Positions 18,839 to 26,817 of a DNA stretch of 64,000 nt are shown piece by piece. Each line of letters begins with the position of its first letter. The first letter of the stretch is position 1. The notes under the pieces were generated by a model, which saw only the letters and a list, made by a program, of their open reading frames with translations, made no database searches and was not told the DNA's origin. The stretch covers positions 110,294 through 174,293 of the forward strand of contig NZ_JAUNUG010000001.1 of assembly GCF_030538285.1 (NCBI RefSeq), written 5' to 3'. A program made the position numbers and the translations under genes. Source of the DNA: Corynebacterium sp. GTDB lineage: Bacteria > Actinomycetota > Actinomycetes > Mycobacteriales > Mycobacteriaceae.

Positions 18839-19299
18839 TGAGCACTGTCTCCGAGCGCCTCGCTGAATTGCGCATCGAACTGCCTGAGGTCGCTGCCCCG
18901 GTCGCTGCTTATGTGCCCGCCATCCGCACCGGCAATCAGGTGTGGACGTCCGGCCAGCTCCCGTTTGTCGATGGGCAGCTCGCTGCCACCGGCAAGGTCG
19001 GCGAGGATGTCACCGAGGAGGAGGCCGCACGGCTGGCCCGCACCGCGGCGCTCAACGGCTTGGCGGCCATTGATGCCCTGGTGGGCATCGACAAGGTCAC
19101 CCGCATCCTCAAGCTCGTGGGCTTTGTCGCTTCGGCGCCGGGTTTCACGTCCCAGCCGGCGGTGGTCAACGGTGCGTCGAACCTCATGGGTGAGGTATTC
19201 GGCGACGCGGGAGAGCACGCTCGTTCCGCGGTCGGTGTCGCCGAGCTGCCGCTGGGTGCCCCGGTGGAGATCGAGCTCATCGTCGAGGTAGCTGACTAG
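18838..19299 (+). CDS. RidA/YjgF-family protein
   Basis: A 153-aa member of the RidA superfamily, whose better-known members deaminate reactive enamine/imine intermediates. It has the family pattern V-W-T-S-G-Q-L-P-F at about 36-44 and a C-terminal R-S-A-V-G-V-A-E-L-P-L-G-A-P-V-E-I-E. The Arg in R-S-A-V-G-V corresponds to the substrate carboxylate-binding residue of active RidA enzymes. Positional homolog of Rv3678c. Confidence 0.9.
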   Translation: MSTVSERLAELRIELPEVAAPVAAYVPAIRTGNQVWTSGQLPFVDGQLAATGKVGEDVTEEEAARLARTAALNGLAAIDALVGIDKVTRILKLVGFVASAPGFTSQPAVVNGASNLMGEVFGDAGEHARSAVGVAELPLGAPVEIELIVEVAD

Positions 19300-19356
19300 A
19301 CCCAATTTATGGGTATCTGTTCGGCTGGCCGCGCAAAGGGGGCTAAGCTGGTGCCC

Positions 19357-20169
19357 ATGGAGCATCCTGCCTACAGCCAGCTGCGACCGGTCACTGAGTC
19401 CGCGTCAGTCGTCCTGTGCCCGAATCCGGGTTATGCCTCTTTGGAGGGCACGAATTCGTGGGTCATCCGTGCGGAGGGGGACACCCACAGCATTGTCATT
19501 GACCCCGGCCCGGAGGATGAGGGCCACCTCAATGTTCTCGGCGCGAAGGCCGAGAAGGTGGGTCTGATCCTGCTCACTCACCACCATCCCGATCATGCTG
19601 ATGGGGCGCATCGTTTCCGTCAGCTGACGGGCGCCCCGATCCGGGCGTTTGATCCCACCGCGTGCGCCGGTGACGGCACCCCGCTTATCGACGGCGACGT
19701 GGTCTCCGTCGACGGCGTCACACCGCAGGTTGAGGTTGTGCACACCCCGGGGCACACCGCGGATTCCGCGTGCTTTTTCATCTGGTCGGGCAAGCCGGGG
19801 GAGTCGACCCTGGAGGGCATCATCACCGGCGACACCATTGCCGGCCGTCACACGACGATGATCTCGGAGACGGACGGGGATCTGGGCCAGTACCTGGACA
19901 CCCTGCGTCTTCTGGAGGAGCGTGGCCAGGGTGTCACGCTGCTGCCGGGCCATGGTCCGGAGGGGGAGGATGTCTCCGCCTTTGCCCGTAAGTACATCGA
20001 CCGGCGTGAGCATCGCCTCAACCAGATCCGGGAGGTGCATTCCCGCCTTGGTGAGGATGTTGACCTCAAAACCCTCATCGACGAGATGTACGACGATGTT
20101 GACCCGGTTCTGCGGCACGCCGCGGAGCAGTCGACCCGCGTGGCCCTGCGGTACCTGTCCAAGCAGTAG
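19357..20169 (+). CDS. Metallo-beta-lactamase-fold hydrolase
   Basis: A 270-aa MBL-fold protein with zinc ligands in T-H-H-H-P-D-H-A-D-G (HxHxDH class), H-T-P-G-H-T, G-D-T-I-A-G and L-P-G-H-G-P. Positional homolog of Rv3677c. The family includes glyoxalase II and RNase-like enzymes; the substrate here is not known. The ATG at 19357 is chosen because TAAGCT lies seven bases upstream and the preceding 16 codons (from 19309) are not family-like. A GCTTATCGAC motif occurs at 19683. Confidence 0.9.
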   Translation: MEHPAYSQLRPVTESASVVLCPNPGYASLEGTNSWVIRAEGDTHSIVIDPGPEDEGHLNVLGAKAEKVGLILLTHHHPDHADGAHRFRQLTGAPIRAFDPTACAGDGTPLIDGDVVSVDGVTPQVEVVHTPGHTADSACFFIWSGKPGESTLEGIITGDTIAGRHTTMISETDGDLGQYLDTLRLLEERGQGVTLLPGHGPEGEDVSAFARKYIDRREHRLNQIREVHSRLGEDVDLKTLIDEMYDDVDPVLRHAAEQSTRVALRYLSKQ

Positions 20170-20177
20170 AACGTGAA

Positions 20178-20213
20178 GAAACCGCCGCCCCCCAGCGAGG
20201 GGGCGGCGGTTTT
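20178..20213. terminator. Bidirectional terminator
   Basis: A GC-rich stem AAACCGCCGCCCCC / GGGGGCGGCGGTTT followed by TTTT on the plus strand and preceded by an A-run, so it can serve both convergent genes (the MBL-fold hydrolase and glxR). Confidence 0.9.
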
Positions 20214-20224
20214 TCTCTGCTGGT

Positions 20225-20908
20225 TTAGCGGGCGCGCTTGGCCAGCGACTCGGTATCGACGATGAGGACGCTCTTGCCCTCCAGGCGGATCCAGCCGCGG
20301 TGGGCGAAGGTGGCCAGGGCCTTGTTGACGGTCTCGCGGGAGGCGCCGACGAGCTGGGCGATCTCTTCCTGGGTGAGATCGTGGTTGACGCGCAGGGCGC
20401 CCCCCTCCTGGGAGCCGAAGCGGTTGGCTAGCTGCAGGAGGGTCTTGGCCACGCGGCCGGGGACGTCGGTGAAGATGAGGTCCGCGAGGGAGGCGTTGGT
20501 GCGGCGCAGGCGGCGGGCGAGGACGCGCAGCAGCTGCTGGGCGATCTCCGGGTGGTCGGAGACCCACTGCTTGAGCATCTCGGAGTTCATCGTCGCGGCC
20601 TGGACCTCGGTGACGCAGACAGCCGAGGAGGTGCGCGGGCCCGGGTCGAAGATGGACAGCTCGCCGAACATGTCGGAGGGGCCCATGACGGTGAGGAGGT
20701 TTTCGCGGCCGTCAGAGGCGTGGCGGGCGAGCTTCACCTTGCCGGTGGTGATGATGTAGAGACGGTCGCCCGGTTCGCCTTCCTCGAAGATGGTTGTTCC
20801 TCGGGGGAATCGGACGGTTTCCATGTCTTTGATCAGGTTGTTGACGGCAACCGGATCAACCCCCTGGAAGATTCCGGCGCGGGACAGGATTTCCTGTACA
20901 CCTTCCAC
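20225..20908 (-). CDS. glxR: cAMP receptor protein-type global regulator GlxR
   Basis: A 227-aa Crp/Fnr regulator. The cyclic-nucleotide domain (about 12-125) has [16 protein letters not shown], the cAMP phosphate-binding cassette. A dimer helix follows, then a C-terminal helix-turn-helix with [20 protein letters not shown]. The protein matches corynebacterial GlxR, which binds TGTGA-N6-TCACA sites genome-wide. GTG 20908 follows a GAGGAG site at six bases. A class III adenylate cyclase gene, the likely signal source, lies in the same window at 41848-43374. Confidence 0.95.
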   Translation of the reverse strand: MEGVQEILSRAGIFQGVDPVAVNNLIKDMETVRFPRGTTIFEEGEPGDRLYIITTGKVKLARHASDGRENLLTVMGPSDMFGELSIFDPGPRTSSAVCVTEVQAATMNSEMLKQWVSDHPEIAQQLLRVLARRLRRTNASLADLIFTDVPGRVAKTLLQLANRFGSQEGGALRVNHDLTQEEIAQLVGASRETVNKALATFAHRGWIRLEGKSVLIVDTESLAKRAR

Positions 20909-21049
20909 GTGACGCTCCTCGGTCTACATTGATGGTGCGCCGGAGGGACCTCTATGTGGGGTCGCTTGTGACTCACGGCGCAGTGTGTTCCTCACCACCC
21001 TACCGTGGAATTGGTCACGTGCGAGCCAGGTAAGGGAAATTTGTCACAT

Positions 21050-21151
21050 TTATTCGGGCGCGGAGGGCAGGATCCAGGACTCCAGCTTCTCCATCTGCAT
21101 CGCGAACAACGCGAGAACGACCGGGGCGACGACGACGAGGACGGCACTCAT
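21050..21151 (-). CDS. 33-aa putative membrane peptide upstream of glxR
   Basis: A short minus-strand ORF of 33 codons plus stop, between glxR and nth. After M-S-A it has a hydrophobic stretch V-L-V-V-V-A-P-V-V-L-A-L-F-A-M, then the amphipathic Q-M-E-K-L-E-S-W and a short tail. This is the pattern of a one-helix membrane peptide. The ATG at 21151 is not preceded by a clear ribosome-binding site, so a leaderless or weak start is possible. I recognise no family by name. The region otherwise lacks a gene. Confidence 0.55.
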   Translation of the reverse strand: MSAVLVVVAPVVLALFAMQMEKLESWILPSAPE

Positions 21152-21183
21152 GTAGCTAGATCGTAGTGGCTAAGCTGTCCCGT

Positions 21184-21834
21184 ATGGCAACTAGTGATCT
21201 GGGGCTGACGCGGCGGGCGCGGCGTATCAACCGCCAGCTGGCGGTTGAGTACCCTGACGCTCACTGCGAGCTGGACTTCGACAATGCTTTTCAACTCACC
21301 GTGGCCACCGTGTTGTCGGCACAGACCACGGATGTGCGGGTCAATCAGGTCACTCCGGAGCTGTTCCGCCGCTTTCCGACGCCCGCGTCACTCGCCGCCG
21401 CCTCTCCCACAGAACTGGAGGAGATCCTCCGGCCCCTCGGCTTCTTCCGAGCGAAGGCTAAGAGCCTGCTGGGCCTGGGGGAGGCGCTGATGGCGCGTTT
21501 CGATGGGCAGGTGCCCCGCGACCTCGATGACCTTGTCTCCCTGCCGGGTGTGGGGCGCAAGACGGCGCTGGTGGTGCGGGGTAATGCCTTCGGGCTGCCA
21601 GGGATAGCCGTCGATACGCACGTCACCCGCCTGGCGCACCGCCTGGGGCTGTCGGAGGCGAGCACGCCGCTACAGATCGAAAAGGACCTCACGGCCCGCA
21701 TCGAGAAGAAGGAATGGACCATGTTCTCCCACCGGCTCATCTTCCACGGGCGGCGGGTGTGCCACGCGCGCCGCCCCGAGTGCGTCGTGTGTGTCATCGC
21801 CAAGGACTGCCCCTCACGGGAGGTGTCGGCATGA
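21184..21834 (+). CDS. nth: Endonuclease III (DNA glycosylase/AP lyase)
   Basis: A 216-aa HhH-GPD DNA glycosylase that removes oxidised pyrimidines. The helix-hairpin-helix L-P-G-V-G-R-K-T-A contains the catalytic Lys, the catalytic Asp is in A-V-D-T-H-V, and a C-terminal iron-sulfur loop C-H-A-R-R-P-E-C-V-V-C-V-I-A-K-D-C supplies the four Cys. ATG 21184 lies seven bases after TAAGCT (leaderless type). The stop overlaps the ATG of the next gene (ATGA). Confidence 0.95.
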   Translation: MATSDLGLTRRARRINRQLAVEYPDAHCELDFDNAFQLTVATVLSAQTTDVRVNQVTPELFRRFPTPASLAAASPTELEEILRPLGFFRAKAKSLLGLGEALMARFDGQVPRDLDDLVSLPGVGRKTALVVRGNAFGLPGIAVDTHVTRLAHRLGLSEASTPLQIEKDLTARIEKKEWTMFSHRLIFHGRRVCHARRPECVVCVIAKDCPSREVSA

Positions 21835-22412
21835 TCCGTCAGCTGCTGGCCATGGTGGTCATTGGCGTGGTGCTGACCATCGCGGTCATCGCCGGGGCCG
21901 TGATCATGTTGCAGACCGTCAACTCACCGGATGATGGCGGGGAGACGCTGGCGGTGCCGGAGGGGGCGTCGATAAGCGAGGTCGGGCAGCGACCCGACTG
22001 CCCCGCCACCGGAGCCGGGGGCGTCGCTCTGGACTGCCTCGGCGGCGATAACGCTGCGGTGGGCCCGGAGGGGATCACCGTGGTCAACGTGTGGGCCTGG
22101 TGGTGCGGACCGTGTCGCGATGAGCTGCCGTACTTCGATGAGTTCGCCGCCGCGAACCCGCAGTACACCACCGTGGGTGTCCACGCCGATAAAAATCCCG
22201 CCAACGGGGCCGCGATGCTCGATGAACTCGGCATCCGCCTGCCCAGCTACCAGGACCTGGACAATTCGTTTGCCGGCACGTTGGGGCTGCCCGGTGTTAT
22301 CCCGCTGACGGTCGTCTTCGACGGGGAGCAGCAGATCGCCCTGTTCCCCCGCACCTTCGCCTCGGCGGACGAGATCCAGCAGGCCGTCGACGAGGCGGTG
22401 GCTACCCGGTGA
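21831..22412 (+). CDS. Membrane-anchored thioredoxin-like protein
   Basis: A 193-aa TlpA/ResA-like protein with an N-terminal helix (about 5-28), then a thioredoxin fold carrying the active site W-A-W-W-C-G-P-C-R and the cis-Pro region G-V-I-P-L-T. It probably works on disulfides outside the membrane. It overlaps nth and the NUDIX gene by four bases each, an operon order shared with M. tuberculosis Rv3674c-Rv3671c. At 21968 the dispersed motif is read as S-I-S with the very rare ATA codon. Confidence 0.9.
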   Translation: MIRQLLAMVVIGVVLTIAVIAGAVIMLQTVNSPDDGGETLAVPEGASISEVGQRPDCPATGAGGVALDCLGGDNAAVGPEGITVVNVWAWWCGPCRDELPYFDEFAAANPQYTTVGVHADKNPANGAAMLDELGIRLPSYQDLDNSFAGTLGLPGVIPLTVVFDGEQQIALFPRTFASADEIQQAVDEAVATR

Positions 22413-23188
22413 GGCAGGAATTCGGGCCCGATGCCCCCGGAGAGAACACCCGGCTGGCCCCCGAGAAGGCACCCCGCTGGATGCGTGGCCTGGTGCATCG
22501 GATGGATAACGCCCGGGCGCACCGGGATGTGCGCAGCGTCGATGCGCGGGGAAGAAGCACGCGCCGGGGCGACCGCTCAGCCGCTGTCCTCATGCTGTTC
22601 TCCGGCGCTGACCACCTGCAGGCCGACCCACCATCAGATGCCGCGGTGCTGCTCACGCACCGCTCCCCGTCGATGCGCTCGCACTCCGGGCAGATCGCCT
22701 TCCCCGGCGGGCGCATCGATCCCACCGACCTCAACCCCGTCGATGCTGCCCTGCGCGAAGCCTGGGAGGAAACCGGCCTGGACCGGGGCAGCGTGACCCC
22801 CATCGCCGAGATGGACCCCGTGCACATCCGGGCCTCCGGCTACCCTGTGCATCCCGTGCTCGGGCACTGGCACACGCCGGGTGAGGTGGGTGTCGCCAGC
22901 CCCGTCGAGGCCGATGATGTTTTCCCCGCCTATCTGCATGATCTGGTTGACCCCCGGAACCGGCTCATGGTCGGCTGGTCCGGATGGACAGGGCCCGCGT
23001 TCACCATCAACGACTACCTCGTGTGGGGTTTCACCGCCGGATTGTTGTCCGCGCTGCTCCACCACGGTGGGTGGGAACAGGAGTGGGACCGGGAGACCAC
23101 CCTCGACCTGCAGGCGACGCTGGCTAAATCGCGCAACAACGAGCCTGCCTATTCCGAGCCGGGCAACCGGGTAAGATTCCTGCGATAA
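22409..23188 (+). CDS. NUDIX hydrolase, CoA pyrophosphatase-like
   Basis: A 259-aa protein whose NUDIX box reads G-G-R-I-D-P-T-D...A-A-L-R-E-A-W-E-E-T-G-L (R-E-x-x-E-E-x-G core). An upstream L-L-T-H-R-S...H-S-G-Q-I-A-F-P-G-G segment is the CoA-specific signature of the YeaB/NudL group. It would split CoA or acyl-CoA to 4-phosphopantetheine and 3',5'-ADP. GTG start overlapping the previous gene by four bases; positional homolog of Rv3672c. Confidence 0.9.
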   Translation: MRQEFGPDAPGENTRLAPEKAPRWMRGLVHRMDNARAHRDVRSVDARGRSTRRGDRSAAVLMLFSGADHLQADPPSDAAVLLTHRSPSMRSHSGQIAFPGGRIDPTDLNPVDAALREAWEETGLDRGSVTPIAEMDPVHIRASGYPVHPVLGHWHTPGEVGVASPVEADDVFPAYLHDLVDPRNRLMVGWSGWTGPAFTINDYLVWGFTAGLLSALLHHGGWEQEWDRETTLDLQATLAKSRNNEPAYSEPGNRVRFLR

Positions 23189-23219
23189 CCCCGGATTACA
23201 CCGATAGGAACCACCACCT

Positions 23220-24413
23220 GTGACACCCGCGCTCATTGTTGACGGCCTCATTTTCCTGGGGCTTGTCATCGCGATCGTTGTGGGATGGCGGCAAGGGGCC
23301 TTCGCGTCGGTGCTCTCGACGATCGGGGTGGTTGCCGGCCTCATCATCGGTGCGGCGTTGGCCCCGCCGGTGATGCAGCTGACCGATTCCGTGGCCCTGC
23401 GTTTCCTCCTCGGGCTGGGCACGATCATCCTGCTCGTCGGCTTAGGCAACCTCATCGGCGGGGTGCTGGGTTCCTCGCTGCGTGAGCGGATGCGGATGCG
23501 TTCCTCCCAGACCATCGACTCCGCCATCGGCGCCGCCTTCACCGGAGCCGCCACCCTCATCGTCATGTGGTTGATCTCGATCCCGCTGGCCACGGGCCTG
23601 GCGGGTTCCTTTAGCCAGGGGATCCGCAACTCGAGCATCCTCAGCTTCGTCGACTCCAATACCCCGCGCGGACTCAATCAGCTGCCTGCCCGGATCACGG
23701 CGCTTCTCGACGAATCCGGACTGCCCCCCATCTTCGCCCCCTTCGAAGAACCACCCGCCCGCGAGGTGGAGGCCCCGGCCATCCAGGTGGAGAACACCGA
23801 ACTCGTGGAGGCGCTGCGCCCCGGCGTGGTGCACATCCAGGGTGACTCCGATGTCTGCTCCCGCCGCCTCATGGGCTCCGGTTTCGTGGCGGAGGAAGAT
23901 TACGTGATTACCAACGCCCACGTCGTGGCCGGTACCCAGGAGGTCCGCCTGGATACCGTGCTCGGCGTCAAGGAAGCGCAGGTGGTCTACTACAACCCCG
24001 GCGTGGACGTCGCCGTGTTGTACTCCCCGGGGCTGAACCTCCCGGTGCTGCCGTGGGCGCCGGTGCCGGCGAAATCGGGCGATGACGCCATTGTCATGGG
24101 CTTCCCCGAATCCGGCCCCTTCGAGGCCGCCCCCGCCCGCATCCGCGAACAACTGCTCATCGCCGGCCCCGACATCTACGCCACCGGCCGCGTCGAACGC
24201 GACGCCTACACCGTCCGCGGCACCATTCGCCAGGGCAACTCCGGCGGCCCCATGACCAACTCGCAGGGTGAAGTCCTCGGCGTGGTCTTCGGCGCCAGCG
24301 TCGACCAGACCGATACCGGCTACGTGCTCACCGCGGAGGAAGTCCAATCTCAGATCGGCGACATCACCGCATGGACCACACCGGTCAACACCCAGGAGTG
24401 CGTCAGCCGCTAA
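23220..24413 (+). CDS. marP: MarP-family membrane serine protease
   Basis: A 397-aa protein. Four N-terminal transmembrane helices (about 5-25, 33-53, 60-80 and 100-122) resemble colicin V production proteins. They are followed by a trypsin-like protease domain with the catalytic His in T-N-A-H-V-V-A-G, Asp in G-V-D-V-A-V-L-Y and Ser in R-Q-G-N-S-G-G-P. M. tuberculosis MarP (Rv3671c), in the same gene order, is a periplasmic protease needed for acid and oxidative stress resistance. Two Cys (near V-C-S-R and at E-C-V-S-R) could form the stabilising disulfide seen in MarP. Start is GTG 23220. Confidence 0.92.
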   Translation: MTPALIVDGLIFLGLVIAIVVGWRQGAFASVLSTIGVVAGLIIGAALAPPVMQLTDSVALRFLLGLGTIILLVGLGNLIGGVLGSSLRERMRMRSSQTIDSAIGAAFTGAATLIVMWLISIPLATGLAGSFSQGIRNSSILSFVDSNTPRGLNQLPARITALLDESGLPPIFAPFEEPPAREVEAPAIQVENTELVEALRPGVVHIQGDSDVCSRRLMGSGFVAEEDYVITNAHVVAGTQEVRLDTVLGVKEAQVVYYNPGVDVAVLYSPGLNLPVLPWAPVPAKSGDDAIVMGFPESGPFEAAPARIREQLLIAGPDIYATGRVERDAYTVRGTIRQGNSGGPMTNSQGEVLGVVFGASVDQTDTGYVLTAEEVQSQIGDITAWTTPVNTQECVSR

Positions 24414-25288
24414 AGGAACTCGGCCAACGTCTTAACAAACCCCTGCGGGTTCTCCAGATGCGGCAGGTCCCGGCTGCGCGCGATGTGCCGCACCGTGACA
24501 TCCCCGGCCACCCGCTTCACCGAGCGCCTCGTGAGGTGCCGCCACCGCGGCAACGGCGGCTGCAACAACAGCGTGGGCGCCTGCACTTGGGGATGCAGCC
24601 AGCGCGCCGACACCGCCGCCGTCAGCAGCCGATTCGTCCGAGCGATCGCCGGACGGGCATTGCTTATCGACGCCGCCTTCCGACGCAACCCCAATTCCTC
24701 GCCAAAACCCGGGGAATCCCGGAACTCGGGGGTGGTGGAGGCGGCGAGGTGGCGTCGATAAGCAGCAAGCCCGAACCACGGCAACCCGGGCCGGGCCATC
24801 GTGCGCACGTGGTGCCACGGGCGCGCCGCAATAGCGCGGCGGATATCCACCGGATGGGCGGCACTCACTGACACCAACGCCGACACCATATCCGGGTAAT
24901 GCGCAGCCAACGCCCATGCAACCGTCCCGCCCGTATCCGCACCGACCACCACCGCGCTGTCATATCCGGAAGCCCGGATGAAACCCGCGATATCGCCAGC
25001 TGCGGTACGCAACCCATCACCCGGCGTCGCCGGCGGACGATCACTCATCCCGAAACCACGCGCATCCACTGCCGCCACCCGAAAGCCCCGTGCCGCCAAC
25101 GGGGCGATCACCTCACGGAACTCAAACCACCCCGAAAAAGACCCGTGCAGCAACACCACCAACGGATCCCCCGCATCCCCCGCCACCGCCGCATGCAAAC
25201 GAATCCCCCGCGTATGCACCCACACATGCTCAAAAGGCCCCGCCAACTCCACCACCGACGGCGACAACACCACGCGACGAGAGAACAC
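24410..25288 (-). CDS. Alpha/beta hydrolase, epoxide hydrolase-like
   Basis: A 292-aa alpha/beta-hydrolase. It has the oxyanion H-G-S-F motif, a nucleophile elbow G-A-D-T-G-G with Asp as nucleophile (typical of epoxide hydrolases and dehalogenases), and a late His in R-D-L-P-H-L-E-N-P. It is the positional counterpart of ephE (Rv3670) beside marP, and overlaps marP tail to tail by four bases. Two copies of the dispersed motif lie inside it, 82 bases apart (24662 and 24754), in opposite orientations and different frames. Confidence 0.85.
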   Translation of the reverse strand: MFSRRVVLSPSVVELAGPFEHVWVHTRGIRLHAAVAGDAGDPLVVLLHGSFSGWFEFREVIAPLAARGFRVAAVDARGFGMSDRPPATPGDGLRTAAGDIAGFIRASGYDSAVVVGADTGGTVAWALAAHYPDMVSALVSVSAAHPVDIRRAIAARPWHHVRTMARPGLPWFGLAAYRRHLAASTTPEFRDSPGFGEELGLRRKAASISNARPAIARTNRLLTAAVSARWLHPQVQAPTLLLQPPLPRWRHLTRRSVKRVAGDVTVRHIARSRDLPHLENPQGFVKTLAEFL

Positions 25289-25312
25289 TCAGGGCCTCCA
25301 AAAAAGAACAAT

Positions 25313-25341
25313 CCGCCCGCGCGATAAACAAACGCGGGCGG
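25313..25341 (-). terminator. Rho-independent terminator
   Basis: A 9-bp stem CCGCCCGCG / CGCGGGCGG with an 11-nt AT-rich loop. On the minus strand it is followed by a T-rich tail (ATTGTTCTTTTTT), which ends the holin-like gene upstream. Confidence 0.85.
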
Positions 25342-25356
25342 CAGGTAGGGGATGGG

Positions 25357-25860
25357 TTAGCTGTACAGACCGCGGTTGCGGCCCTCAAGCTTCTTGGTAG
25401 CCTGCCCCGGCACCAGATTCTTCAGCTCCGACACCGACTCGATGGTCTTCTTCGGTGCACCCACCTTCTTGACCTTCTTCCAACCGAACAGAGCCAGCAA
25501 CGCAGCCAGCAGCAGCATAAAGAGGAAGACGATGAGGAACGACGCCCAACGGTGCAGCCAGGTGCTCAGCAACTCCGCGGCGAAGAAGAAAAAGAAGAAC
25601 GAGGAGTACAGGGCGATAACACCGGCGACGCCGAACAGGCCACCACCGATGGCACCCTTCTTCGCCTCACCAGCCAGCTCAGTCTTGGCCAGTTCCAACT
25701 CCGCACGGAACAGAGAAGACATCTGCGAGGTGGCGTTGGACACCAGGTCACCGATGGAACCCTCGCCCGCGCGCGTCGTGTCAACGTCAGTCAGCGGAAT
25801 TGAGTTGACGCGCGGGGTGAAATCCTTCGGTCCGTCTGTATAAAGTCCGTTGTTGCTCAC
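25357..25860 (-). CDS. Phage-holin-family (Hol-X-like) membrane protein
   Basis: A 167-aa protein with a hydrophilic N-terminus, an amphipathic segment R-A-E-L-E-L-A-K-T-E-L, and two transmembrane helices (about 76-100 and 104-128), the second pair partner very Phe-rich (S-S-F-F-F-F-F-F). A basic C-terminus follows. The pattern matches the actinobacterial putative holin superfamily, found beside ephE/marP genes and not of phage origin here. The start is set at GTG 25860 because AGGAAGG precedes it by six bases; the frame extends to an ATG at 25887 without such a site. Confidence 0.8.
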   Translation of the reverse strand: MSNNGLYTDGPKDFTPRVNSIPLTDVDTTRAGEGSIGDLVSNATSQMSSLFRAELELAKTELAGEAKKGAIGGGLFGVAGVIALYSSFFFFFFAAELLSTWLHRWASFLIVFLFMLLLAALLALFGWKKVKKVGAPKKTIESVSELKNLVPGQATKKLEGRNRGLYS

Positions 25861-25965
25861 GATGTGCCTTCCTGCAGCTTCTGTCATGCGTTGTTAACCA
25901 TTCCTGACCATGGTGCCACGGATTCGCGATGAATGCGCAACCCTTGCGCCGCTATCGTAGTGGAT

Positions 25966-26661
25966 ATGTCCGCGGCTGACCCTCTGCAACCCCTCCTGGC
26001 TCTCGGCGACGTCGCCTCCCTGGCGGACTCGGCGCGCCGGGCCGTCGCCGCCGTCCACCGGCGACCCGTCTCACTACGTCGCGCGGAGGTCACCGGCTCC
26101 GAATCCGTGCTGCGCGGTGCCCGCACATCCGCGCTTATCGACGATCCCACCATCCGCCTCACCGACCCCGCCGAAGGGGCACTCGGGGCGTCTATTTCAG
26201 TCTCCAGCATGCTGGCCCCCGACTCACTGCAGTCTTCCGCGCGGGTCTTCGGGCGCGCACCGCTGCAGATACTGGCCCGCATGTCCGTCTCCGCCGGGGG
26301 TGGCGGCCGACCCGAAGGCTCACCCGAACGGCTACAGCGACTGGCTGCCCTCGTGTCCGGAGGTGTCGCCCACGATGTCCTGTTGCCACAGGTCGTCCAC
26401 GCCGAGATCCTCGGCCACCGGCTGTTCGGGGAACGCTCCGGACTCATCTCGCGTGCGGCGGGGCGGCTGGCGGCTGTCAGCTCAGGCTTTGATCCGCGCG
26501 GACTCGCCGTTCCCGAGCCCTACCTCCTGCGCCACCGTGCGGCGTACGTCGCGGCTGCGGAAGCCTGGGCGGAGGGCAGTGCCGTGGAGTTCCTGGAGCT
26601 GTCGCTGCGGTCCTGGATCGCGGGCGCAGAGGAAGCCGAGGCCATCGCCCGCGCGCTGTAG
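25966..26661 (+). CDS. Conserved actinobacterial protein of unknown function (Rv3662c-like)
   Basis: A 231-aa soluble protein rich in Ala, Arg and Ser. It has no catalytic motif that I recognise. Conserved-looking stretches are P-L-Q-I-L-A-R-M-S near 107 and F-D-P-R-G-L-A-V-P-E near 180. Database entries sometimes call relatives oxidoreductases, but no nucleotide-binding motif is visible. Its position between the marP/ephE group and the HAD phosphatase matches Rv3662c. ATG 25966 is seven bases after TATCGT. A GCTTATCGACG motif lies at 26133. Confidence 0.75.
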   Translation: MSAADPLQPLLALGDVASLADSARRAVAAVHRRPVSLRRAEVTGSESVLRGARTSALIDDPTIRLTDPAEGALGASISVSSMLAPDSLQSSARVFGRAPLQILARMSVSAGGGGRPEGSPERLQRLAALVSGGVAHDVLLPQVVHAEILGHRLFGERSGLISRAAGRLAAVSSGFDPRGLAVPEPYLLRHRAAYVAAAEAWAEGSAVEFLELSLRSWIAGAEEAEAIARAL

Positions 26662-26716
26662 CGGGTGCGGGGTGTTCGGGCGGGCTGCGGGGCGGTTCTG
26701 CGGGGCGTTTCTACGT

Positions 26717-26792
26717 AACGTCAGACGGGCAGGTGGTCTTAGGTGTGGTGGGTTGGGCGTAGTGGGGTGGGGGTGTCTGACGTTTGGTAGAC
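26717..26792. repeat. Inverted pair of an intergenic repeat (AACGTCAGAC element)
   Basis: AACGTCAGAC (26717-26726) followed by TCTTAGGT, and an opposite copy reading CCAAACGTCAGACACCCC on the minus strand (within 26769-26792). A third copy is at 44850-44891, where 23 of 24 bases equal the minus-strand copy. All copies lie in intergenic DNA. Confidence 0.65.
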
Positions 26793-26817
26793 CCGTCGGT
26801 GCCCTAAGTGGAGTGCC

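Noticed and set aside
20909-21049. GlxR autoregulatory site upstream of glxR
   Set aside because: TGTG- and TCAC-like fragments are present, but none matches TGTGA-N6-TCACA with both half-sites at the right spacing.
25357-25860. Holin-like gene as a sign of prophage
   Set aside because: No other phage gene is near, and the gene keeps its place in actinobacterial synteny beside marP and the epoxide-hydrolase-like gene.
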